Assembly (NCBI GenBank): GCA_019136135.1
Contig: JAGVUR010000078.1
Span: 1 to 64,000, forward strand
DNA from: Verrucomicrobiota bacterium
GTDB taxonomy: Bacteria; Verrucomicrobiota; Lentisphaeria; Oligosphaerales; Oligosphaeraceae
Direction: 5' to 3'
DNA length: 64,000 nucleotides
A model generated the notes under the pieces. The model did not search any database and was not told the DNA's origin. It saw only the letters and a list, made by a program, of their open reading frames with translations. Below are positions 8,265 to 17,200 of the stretch, piece by piece (within the stretch, counting starts at the first letter, position 1; every line of letters begins with the position of its first letter). A program made the translations under genes and the position numbers.

Positions 8265-10904
8265 CTATTCCTCAAACCACCCCCGTGCCTTGAAGCGAAC
8301 ATACACGGGTACGCCGGCTTTCAGCGACACCTTTTGGACCAGGCGCCACTCATGGTTCACGCAAGCCATCGATTTGCCCGAGAAGGGTTTGACACCTGGC
8401 ACTTCAGCCACGATTCCGTACGGCGGATTCACATTGCCGAGAGGCGGTCTCTCACGGTTGTCCCTCACTGCCCAGGCACCTGTTCCCTCAAGATCCAAAT
8501 CCTTCAACTCGCAGCCTGTCACCTCCATTGCGTCAACCAGCGTTTTGTCGCCGTAGGCGCCCATCAACTCAAACAGGACCTCGCAATCCTGCTTTGCAGC
8601 AAAGCCGAATTCGTAAGAATTCCAGGCTTCCAGATCAGCATTTCCAAAGGAAGCGACGATTCTCTTTCCTCGTGCCCAATTCGGGATTGAGCAATGTTTG
8701 AAATCGCCTGCGTACTCCGTCAATCCTTCCTGCGGCTTGCTGATCAAGGTAACATCGATCCGCACTGCGGCGCGTGCATACTCTAGCCGAAGTTTCTTCG
8801 GCGGCGTGATTCCCTCGCCGAACTTCACCGCAGGTGATATCCGCAACGGATCGGGATACAGTCCCATCTCCGCAAACCGATTTTGCGCTCCGACGACCTT
8901 ATCGCCCAAGGAGCCAGCCTTGAAACGCCAATCCAAACCCGCATAATCGACAAATCCGGGCTCCTCGTTGGTCGACTCGTTGCCCTCGCAGACCAACTGG
9001 AGCTTCTTGATCGTTTCCTCGCGGAAATCCCATTTTCCGCTTGTGACGGTCAGGTTTCCCTTGAACACGTTGTACAGGGGTTCGTGTGCAAACTGACCGT
9101 CCTCCAGTTCCAGGATCGCCAGCATCTTCGGATATTTCCGCGCCCATTCGCCAGAGCTATACAGCGCCTTGTTCTTGATCAGCTTTTGCATCAAACCGCT
9201 TTCAAAGCCCTTTTCGGACGTAGGTCTGGCAAACGTGTTTATTCCTCGGCTCCCGAACAAGACTCCCCTGCCGGCATTCATCAACACGTTTCCTTCCACT
9301 AGATTGTCCTGACCGCCGCCAAGGTGGATCGCGGACGTGCAGCGGCTCAGCAGATTTCCTCGCACAATCATGCCTGACGACCAATCGTCCAGATAGACTG
9401 CGTGGGTATTGGTCGCCCGTGGGCTCTTGCCGGTCCAATGGATGAAATTGTACTCGATGACGGTTCCACGCTGGGTGAAGTCTCGGGTACAGGAATAGAT
9501 GGCTCCCGCGTCGTCGTTATGCAGGCATGTATCGTGGATCACGTTAAAAGCGATTCGGTGGTCGTTTCCCGAAAACGAGATTCCCTGATGTTCGGAGTGG
9601 TGAATCAAGTTGTGGGTTGCCTGGTTTCCCACTCCGTTCAGCGCAATGCCCGGCTTGTAATTAGGGATGAATTTCCCGTACCAGCTGATATGGTTGTTGT
9701 CGGCTATGTTATTTGCCGGTTTCAGCGTTTCGAAGTTACCTCCTTGCAGGGCGATTCCTCCTTCTCCCAGGTCATAGAGGTCGCATCCACGCACCGAGCA
9801 ATCCTGGCTGCCCGTCAGTCCGATGCCCAGCGACATTGTGTGGCGAACGACGCAGGAGTTGAAATGCACGTCAACTGAACCAGAAAACGAAATGGCATCG
9901 CGTCGGGAATGCTCGAAGACCAGCCCTTCGAACACAACGTGCTTCAGGCCTCGCCCGACCAAAAGGTTCTCGCTCAAGGCGACCGTCACGGGAGTGCGAG
10001 CTACGTCATCAGACGGCAACAAGTAAACCTTGCGACGAACGCGATCAACAGCCCATTCACCGGGTTCATCCAGTTCGCTGATTGCATTGAACGCATAGAA
10101 ATCGGCATGCTTCTTGAAGCCTCCAAATACATTTTCCGCATTGACCTCGATGGATCCGCCCTCCGCGTCAATCCGGATCACATTTGTTCTGGAGTCTGCC
10201 CATTCGTAGTACCACAATCCATGGAGCCACAGGTCAGGTTCTTCTGCCCATTTCTCCAGGCGTTTGTCAGGAAATGCGAACCACCCCTGGAGATAATGCA
10301 ATCCATCATGATTTGTCGATGTCTCCTTGCCCAGGCATTCGCCAGTCTTGACAAATCCCGTGTTGGGCCAGCGGGATATCGGCAAGCGGGTCTCGCCCTG
10401 GAACAATCCAATCGGCCATTCGCGCTTGCTTCCCCCCATCAACCCGCCGTTCTTGAACCCGGGCAACTTCCCATCTCCAGGCATGTCAGCCTCCAGGACG
10501 CGACCTCGTACCCCAGAAGGCAATAGCGCCAAGACCTTGGCATCCTCAACAACGCGCCACGACGACAGGACAACGCCGCCGCTCAATCGGGCACCGCCAC
10601 GATTCGCACTGCGAAACACGACAGGCGATCCCGCAACCCCGCTGTCCTGTTCGCCCAACTCTATTGCGGATCCTATCGGATAAACGCCATCTCCAAACGT
10701 CACGACGGCACCACCATCAGGCAAACCACCGTGCTTGGCGCGATAGTCACGCAGGATTTCGACGGCACGGCGAAAACTACGGACAGGAGAACCCGCGCTC
10801 CCATCGCCATCGTCTCGACCATCTACGGAAACATGAATGGACAAGGGAGCGCCGACCAGCACTCCACAGCCAACCAATGCAAACAATGCCAACAGCCTGA
10901 TCAT
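8265..10904 (-). CDS. Secreted right-handed beta-helix protein, GH141-like
   Basis: 879 residues with a signal peptide (MIRLLALFALVGCGVLVGAP) and AGGAG 7 nt before the ATG. The opening of the mature protein (HVSVDGRDDGDGSAGSP, then SFRRAVEILRDYRA and GAVVTFGDGVYPI) is the pattern of parallel beta-helix carbohydrate-active enzymes. Repeating helix coils fill roughly residues 300-560 (for example HVVFEGLVFEHSRRDAISF, IHHSEHQGISFSGNDHRIAF, HAVYLDDWSSGMIVRGNL). The C-terminal 170 residues look like an added beta-sandwich, possibly a carbohydrate-binding module. GH141 enzymes act on fucose or xylan linkages in pectin and similar glycans; a lyase-like activity is an alternative. It is the first gene of a two-gene unit with the glycosidase at 5097. 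Confidence 0.65.
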   Translation of the reverse strand: MIRLLALFALVGCGVLVGAPLSIHVSVDGRDDGDGSAGSPVRSFRRAVEILRDYRAKHGGLPDGGAVVTFGDGVYPIGSAIELGEQDSGVAGSPVVFRSANRGGARLSGGVVLSSWRVVEDAKVLALLPSGVRGRVLEADMPGDGKLPGFKNGGLMGGSKREWPIGLFQGETRLPISRWPNTGFVKTGECLGKETSTNHDGLHYLQGWFAFPDKRLEKWAEEPDLWLHGLWYYEWADSRTNVIRIDAEGGSIEVNAENVFGGFKKHADFYAFNAISELDEPGEWAVDRVRRKVYLLPSDDVARTPVTVALSENLLVGRGLKHVVFEGLVFEHSRRDAISFSGSVDVHFNSCVVRHTMSLGIGLTGSQDCSVRGCDLYDLGEGGIALQGGNFETLKPANNIADNNHISWYGKFIPNYKPGIALNGVGNQATHNLIHHSEHQGISFSGNDHRIAFNVIHDTCLHNDDAGAIYSCTRDFTQRGTVIEYNFIHWTGKSPRATNTHAVYLDDWSSGMIVRGNLLSRCTSAIHLGGGQDNLVEGNVLMNAGRGVLFGSRGINTFARPTSEKGFESGLMQKLIKNKALYSSGEWARKYPKMLAILELEDGQFAHEPLYNVFKGNLTVTSGKWDFREETIKKLQLVCEGNESTNEEPGFVDYAGLDWRFKAGSLGDKVVGAQNRFAEMGLYPDPLRISPAVKFGEGITPPKKLRLEYARAAVRIDVTLISKPQEGLTEYAGDFKHCSIPNWARGKRIVASFGNADLEAWNSYEFGFAAKQDCEVLFELMGAYGDKTLVDAMEVTGCELKDLDLEGTGAWAVRDNRERPPLGNVNPPYGIVAEVPGVKPFSGKSMACVNHEWRLVQKVSLKAGVPVYVRFKARGWFEE

Positions 10905-11015
10905 CGTGATACTCCTGATTTCATTAGTTATTTACAGAAGAATCGCTTGACACATCTTCCGCTCATCGGCGACCATGCACAAGCTCACGGCATCCCGCCT
11001 GCACACCATGGGATT

Positions 11016-11984
11016 TCAGTCAAGCAACGCCTTGAGCGCCACGAATACTTCCTCGAAGCTGCCCGGCCTTGATTCGGGTTCTTGTGCAATCATCGATCCG
11101 AGTATGGCGGCCAAAGGCGGGGATATCTCTTCCAATTTAGCTTCCGTGGACACTCGCAACTTGGACAAGTGGCGCTTTGCCAAGGCATCGATTTCCGATG
11201 CGTCGAAGTATGTCTTCCCCGTCAGGGCATGGTACATCACCATCCCCAGGGAATAGATTTCAGACCTTGCGTCTTCGCCCTGCCCTGTCAAACGTTCGGG
11301 GGGGAGGTAATATGCCGAACCCGACACATAATCCTCGTCAGGATTCAAGGCATGTTCCCGCGAGATGCAGAGTCCGAAATCGATCAGGATCGCATATCCC
11401 TTTTCATTGATGATGATATTTTCCGGCTTCAGGTCCCGGAACAGGAATCCATGCCGGTAGATATGCTGCTCGGCAGCCAGGACATGCAACGCTATGGCGA
11501 TCACTTCGGGTTCAGGCAGGCGAACCAGCCGTTCAATTCGCTTGTCAAGACGTTCGCCTTCAATATAATCCATCGCCGTAAAGTACTCGCCGTTGTCATA
11601 TCCGGCATCAAGGCAACCTGCCAAAAACTCACAGGCGGCGAATTTTCCCGACACTTGGGCTTCGTTTAGCAGTGCGTGGATATTGCCTGGATTTCCTTGT
11701 TCTTCTCGTGCCAGGAGCTTGACAGCCAGCAATCGATCGGGGAACCGTGGCGAAACCGCCTTGTACACAGATCCCATTCCGCCGCCACCAGCAGGCGCGA
11801 ACAGGTAAAAGTCCTTCACACGCTGAGGCGCATAGAAAATCGCCTTGCATTTCGGGCATTCGTTAAAGCGCATCAATTCCAAGGTATCCAACCCAATTTG
11901 GAACCCGCATTCGGGGCAGGCAAATTGTCCTGCCGACCAAAGCTTCTCCATTCGTTTTGCTGATGGTACCTTGTCTTTTGACAT
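11016..11984 (-). CDS. Serine/threonine protein kinase with N-terminal zinc ribbon
   Basis: 322 residues, cytoplasmic. The ATG at 11984 has AGGGA about 9 nt upstream; an upstream in-frame extension to 12185 lacks a binding site and looks non-coding. Residues 22-47 hold two CPxC pairs (Cys23/26 and Cys43/46), a likely zinc ribbon. The kinase domain follows: glycine loop GGGGMGSVYKA (67-76), Lys89 in AVKLL, Asp184-Leu-Lys-Pro-Glu-Asn189, DFG at 202-204 and PPE near 228-230. The His of the usual HRD triad is Phe182. The other catalytic residues are present, so it is probably active. There is no membrane anchor or PASTA domain. Its partner is unknown; no phosphatase or forkhead-associated protein is encoded nearby. 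Confidence 0.85.
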   Translation of the reverse strand: MSKDKVPSAKRMEKLWSAGQFACPECGFQIGLDTLELMRFNECPKCKAIFYAPQRVKDFYLFAPAGGGGMGSVYKAVSPRFPDRLLAVKLLAREEQGNPGNIHALLNEAQVSGKFAACEFLAGCLDAGYDNGEYFTAMDYIEGERLDKRIERLVRLPEPEVIAIALHVLAAEQHIYRHGFLFRDLKPENIIINEKGYAILIDFGLCISREHALNPDEDYVSGSAYYLPPERLTGQGEDARSEIYSLGMVMYHALTGKTYFDASEIDALAKRHLSKLRVSTEAKLEEISPPLAAILGSMIAQEPESRPGSFEEVFVALKALLD

Positions 11985-12288
11985 CGCATTGATCCCTGTT
12001 GATGGCCATCCGATTCTCGCTTTACAATAAATAATATATAGATACTCCCCTAAAAGCAAGTGAGGCTTCGGCGGATTTTTTTGAAGGCAATATAAGTTCA
12101 GCAGGCATTGCTTCAGCATCGCCAAAACCCAACCTGCACAGAGCATCCCACCCGTAACAACGATATGCTTGCGCGTTTGGCGCAAGTATGAGCACCGGGG
12201 TGCCTGTACTCAAAAGGCTTTGCGTCGATACCTTGCCAGCCTCCACCGTTGCTTCGGTCGAAAATAATTTTCAATCTACAGGATAGCT

Positions 12289-12405
12289 ATGAAAAAAAAA
12301 ACATTTACTATTTGCGTTTTTATTGACTTCGTTCTATATTTTGGCTTGGCTTGGAATGTCTTTATTCTGTTTAACATGGTGAAATACATTCTTTTCTATA
12401 TATAA
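12289..12405 (+). CDS. Possible small hydrophobic peptide
   Basis: A 38-codon frame in the 473-bp AT-rich gap 11985-12457. AGGA ends 6 nt before the ATG. The peptide starts MKKKTFTICVFIDFVLYFGL and is mostly hydrophobic, so it could be a small membrane protein or a leader peptide of the downstream surface-protein unit. AT-rich DNA produces such hydrophobic frames by chance, and no homologue is known to me. The rest of the gap shows no other gene. Confidence 0.25.
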   Translation: MKKKTFTICVFIDFVLYFGLAWNVFILFNMVKYILFYI

Positions 12406-12457
12406 GTTTATATTACATAACAACTTAAAGAAAAAAATCAACAGAGGAATGAGAACA

Positions 12458-14170
12458 ATGGCAAAACGGATCTTGTTTGGATACGTGTTATCGACGTTGT
12501 TGTTGCTTACCGCCATTATCCAGGCGGCCGACTTCAGTTATGGCATTTATAGCGTTGAAGGTGCCGAAGACGCGAAATACACATTAACATTCGGCTTGAC
12601 CACGGGCGTGCCTCAAATAGGTCCGATGGCTCCAGGCATGTCAAACGCCGTCAACTACATTTACATCAAGGGTGGCGGCGCCATTGACGACCCGCTAGCC
12701 GGTTGGTTTGAAGTCCTTGGTTCCGACATCAGGGAATCCACCGTTTCAGCGACTTGGGAAATCCCCGTCGAGGGCGCAACCAAGGACTGGTTTTTGAAGA
12801 AGCGCGCTGCCAGCGGCAACCTTCCGGCCGGGGCGGAACTCCAGCTTCTGGACAAGGAAGACCTGAACACCGTAATCTGCGATATCGCTCAACTGCCCGC
12901 AGAAGGTGCAAAAATCTCCCTGGAAACTGGCAAGGAATATCTGATCCGCTACAGGGAAAATGCCACAGCGCAATGGGCGCCTGCGGCGCCGATGTCCAAG
13001 GAATTCACCATGCTCAGGCAACCCAATGGAACGCTGGTCATGAATCTCACGAAACCTGATGGCTACAACATCGCATTCGGCGATTCCATCATTGGTTTTG
13101 AGTTGATAGATGGCAACGAAGTGGAATCCCCAATCGTTGGAATCTTTGGTAATGTCGATGTCAATACGCTCACCTACACACTACCAGGCAACTTCGAAGG
13201 CAAAACCCCGCTCTTCGTGCAGCTCCAGTACCAATACACGAAGGACGGCATAGAATCAAATTACGCCCTGATCAAAATCAAACTCGAAGTAGGAATCAGC
13301 GCAAACCTTACAGTCAAAAACGCCATCACCAAGGATCCTGAGGACGAAGCAAACGAAATCTCAACTCCAATTGAAACAAGGGCGGTATTCGTCGATTCCT
13401 CCGCAGACGACTACATCGCAACAGAGCTTGTCCATAGGGTAACATTCGGCGAGACACTGGAAGACACCGACTTCACCGTAACGGTCAACTTCCCCAACAA
13501 GACAAACGCGGGCATCGATCCATTCCCATACACCATTGTGGAAAATTCTTTCCAAGTCAAAATCGGCGACGAGGCCTGGGCCAACGCAGCGGTAGTACCA
13601 GGCAGACCAGCAGACAAGCCTCAGTTCACCTTCTCAAGAACATCGATCGACACTGACATCCAAATCAAATTCCGGGTCAAGCTCCTCAGCAACGACGGAG
13701 AAAGCGACTATGTCCTGACTACCATCGACGGAAATACCGAGGACACTGTCGAAACAACACTCTCAAACGTCCTGTTCTTCATACTTAGCGGCGCAACGCT
13801 GGACTTCGACAATGACGGAAATGCGGATTTGATTGACGTCCTCCTTCTCTACAACTTCATCGCCGCTGACGGTGTCCTCTATCCCGATGATGTCGATATT
13901 GACACTCTTGACTTTGGAGTCGGTTCAGCAGATCCTGAATACGCACTGGATCTCTTCAAATCCGTTCCGCAATTCCTTGATTTTGACAAGAACGGGGTGA
14001 TCGAGCTCAACGACGTATTGCTTCTGTACAATTTCATTACCGGAGATGGAATCCTCTATCCGGATGACATCGACGTTGACACGCTCAACTTTGGTGCAGG
14101 ATCAGAAAATCCTGAAGCCGCACTTGAATTCTTCCGCCAACAAGCGCCAAAATACCAACATTTTGATTAA
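12458..14170 (+). CDS. Secreted protein with two dockerin-like calcium-binding repeats
   Basis: 570 residues. The ATG at 12458 is preferred because AGAGGA (12443-12448) lies 9 nt before it, whereas the ATG at 12449 directly abuts it. The signal peptide is MAKRILFGYVLSTLLLLTAI. The bulk (about 25-440) looks like Ig-like or other beta-sandwich domains with no recognised family. The C-terminus carries two copies, about 59 residues apart, of a loop-helix reading DFDNDGNADLIDVLLLYNFI and DFDKNGVIELNDVLLLYNFI. These match the DxDxDG loop and helix of dockerin or EF-hand F-modules. The spacing is much longer than in classical type I dockerins. It is the first gene of a run of secreted proteins and may be anchored through this module to a partner not seen in the window. 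Confidence 0.7.
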   Translation: MAKRILFGYVLSTLLLLTAIIQAADFSYGIYSVEGAEDAKYTLTFGLTTGVPQIGPMAPGMSNAVNYIYIKGGGAIDDPLAGWFEVLGSDIRESTVSATWEIPVEGATKDWFLKKRAASGNLPAGAELQLLDKEDLNTVICDIAQLPAEGAKISLETGKEYLIRYRENATAQWAPAAPMSKEFTMLRQPNGTLVMNLTKPDGYNIAFGDSIIGFELIDGNEVESPIVGIFGNVDVNTLTYTLPGNFEGKTPLFVQLQYQYTKDGIESNYALIKIKLEVGISANLTVKNAITKDPEDEANEISTPIETRAVFVDSSADDYIATELVHRVTFGETLEDTDFTVTVNFPNKTNAGIDPFPYTIVENSFQVKIGDEAWANAAVVPGRPADKPQFTFSRTSIDTDIQIKFRVKLLSNDGESDYVLTTIDGNTEDTVETTLSNVLFFILSGATLDFDNDGNADLIDVLLLYNFIAADGVLYPDDVDIDTLDFGVGSADPEYALDLFKSVPQFLDFDKNGVIELNDVLLLYNFITGDGILYPDDIDVDTLNFGAGSENPEAALEFFRQQAPKYQHFD

Positions 14171-14225
14171 GTGTCAAATATCATTTTATACATAAAAATC
14201 AAAACACGAAACCAAGGAAACGACC

Positions 14226-17200
14226 ATGTTTAAGAAAAAAATCTTATTTTTGTTGTGCGCGTCGCTACTTTCAGTGACTGCTCTTGCCGACATTACATTC
14301 TCCTGGAAAGTCTCCGGTCCATTCGTCAAGGCTACGAAACTCGTCCGAAACGCCGAATTGCAAATCGAGGGTGACAACGAACGGATCAGCCAATTCAATG
14401 GAACGATTACTTTGGCAGAAGGAATCACGATTGACCCCGCCAAGGCAGTTGTGACAACCGATAACACCTTCCTCATTGCCAATACGAATAAAAACGCGGT
14501 TAGATCCCTGGAAGGCGGCAAGAAAATCAGCTTGGCATTCGCAAATGCCATGCCTATTGGCAGCTACTCAATCCTTGCTGGGCCAACAGCAAAAACCCTG
14601 GTCACATTGGAAGTTGAACTTGATGAAACAAGTGCGAATTTGGGCGTCATCTCCAATGGTTTTGGCTCTTTTACCGTAAAAGTGCATGACCCTGAAACAA
14701 ACACGACCCAAAACGGTACTTTTACTAGTTCCAACCTCGACTTCGACTATGTCGACTCATTCGCGTTCAAGACGGTTGACGCAGCCCTTGCGCAAACCAC
14801 CGAAAATGTCCAATTAACCATTTTGCCGACCGATGCGAATCTCTTCGAGGCGAAGGCCTGGAGCGATGCGGCCGGCGACATGGTCGCCACCGCCGCCGTA
14901 GGTTTCAAGAATGTCGCGATCAAGGATGGTAGTGTGAACGCTGGTGGCATCGTCGTCAATCCTGGTACTGTTGCCATTCAGGACGGCAAGATCGTCTACA
15001 CTCCGACGCAGTATTTCTTCGGCACCTTCACCATCATCTACACGGCCAAGAGCACGGATCCCAACTTGGTTGGCGAGGTTCAGAACCTGGAATTGAACGT
15101 CAAGGTCAATGGCGTCCCCTCGCCCTTGGGCATTGAAGACTTCAACGCCCCCGCTTCAACGGAAAACGACAAGCTCACTATTACTTTCACCCTCACCAAC
15201 TATGACGGCGAGGCGATCCCCACCAACAAGGACGATTACTTGCTCGAAGGTCTTGAAGGGGTCGCAATCGACACTGTCCAGGTCGTTGACAATGCAGTGA
15301 CAATCACCTCAACGGTAATTCCCTACTCGGCAGTCATCCATCCAAATTTATCTCATGTCTACACGATTACAATTAAGGTGAAAAACAAGACTTTGGATGG
15401 AACCAACTCAATGGGTGTAACCATCCATGACACTAACCGCGACTTCACTCCAGCCCAAGGACTCGATATCACGCCGGCAGTGGCTTACACCACGAGCGAC
15501 TTGACCGCCACAATCACAGCTGAACCCATTGACCCCGACCCGGAAGACGTCGTCGTAACAAGATATGTCTGGACAAGCGACACGGCTAAGGAATTTGTTG
15601 GCAAAACGCTCCCGGCAGCTCAAACCGTAAAGGGCGAAATCTGGACAGTGGCCATTTGGTCCCGCTCGTTCAATGAACCCGAAAAGAAAACGAGCGAAAA
15701 AGCCATAACCATTAATAATTCTGCACCAGTCGCCAACTACGACGAAACCAAGCGCCTCTTCATCCAAAAAGATGGAGTCGACGAATTCGCAACAATGGCC
15801 ATGACCATGCAAGACCCTGACGGCGATCTCTTCGAAGTCAAGGACCTTGTCAGCGCCCGCGGGGCAACCGTGGAAGTCGTCACCGACAACGGCACTGTCA
15901 CGGGCATCAAGTACACCGTCAGGGCAGTAGATACGAACGATCCAAATGTCGAGTACTTCGGCAATCTTGCAGATACCGTCACCTTCAAGCTCTATGACGG
16001 CACGGATTATTCCAAGGAATACTCGTTCAAGGTTGATTACCGCATGGATCCCCCACCGGTTGTTGTCACCTTCACAGCACCCGCAGCTTCCTACAACGAA
16101 GTTGACAACGCGGGCAACGCCGTGGTCGTCGAAGCATCCGTCACCGTCAAGGATGACGACACCACCACCGTCGCCCCATCCGGCGTTAGCGAAATCACCT
16201 GGGCAGTTGCCATTGACGGCCTCGATGCCGCCAACTTCACGCTGCCTGCACTGAACTTCGCCCCCATTGCCGTTGTCGAGGGCGCGGCGCAAGCCACTTC
16301 GACTGTCAAGGTCACGCTGGGCTACGATATTCTCAAGGGCAAGAATCGTCCTGTCAACCACCAGGTCAAGTTGACCGCCACCTTCAAGGATGGCGTCGGA
16401 TCCGTTGACAGCAAGGAATTCGTCTTCACGGTTGTTGACGTTGACCGCGCACCTCAGGCTCCTAAGGCAATTACCCTCACACCATCTTCGAATCCTCTAA
16501 TCACGGGTTCGACGGTTGATGCCCAAGTCGTGGAAGCCAACGCACCAGTTGACCTCGATGGCGACGACGTCCTTTATTCCTATAGGTATACCATCACTCA
16601 ACCAGATAACACCCAAGTCCAAAAGACCGAAGCAGATGTAAACGCGGCTAACAAAGTTACTTCAGACGCTCTCAAGAAGGGCGACAAGATCGTCTTCGAA
16701 GCTAAAGCAACAAGCAAAAGGGCTGTTGATGGCAATCAGATGGAAAGCAACTTCGTGGCTTCAGACATCCTGACCGCAGTAAACTCTGCGCCGACCGTCG
16801 TCACAAACAAGACCGCAGATACACCGCTCGTCATTGAAGAAGCCCAGCAGGCAAATGTACAGCATAATTTCAACATCAACGTATTTGAAGCCACCGACGT
16901 GGCAACGTACACGGACCTTGACGAGGCTGTTGGTCGCGACACGATTGTGATTACGATTGACGATGCCAATATCGCCGACTACGCCAGCGTCCAGTGGAAC
17001 GGAGTCAGTCTGATTGTCAAGCCGAAGCCCTTCATGAACACGTTTGGCTTGGCAAATGAAGACCTCCCCACATTCAAGGTTACCGTTACAGACGACAAGG
17101 GCGCGGCGGACCAGGTTGAAGTATTCGTAAAGATCAACCCCGTCAACGAAGATCCCGAAATCGCCAAGAGCGACATTTATGTCATCCCTGGGGAGATTGA

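Noticed and set aside
15408-16361. 317-codon minus-strand frame inside the 1489-residue surface protein gene
   Set aside because: Shadow of the Asp/Val/Thr-rich coding strand, with no ribosome binding site and no domain.
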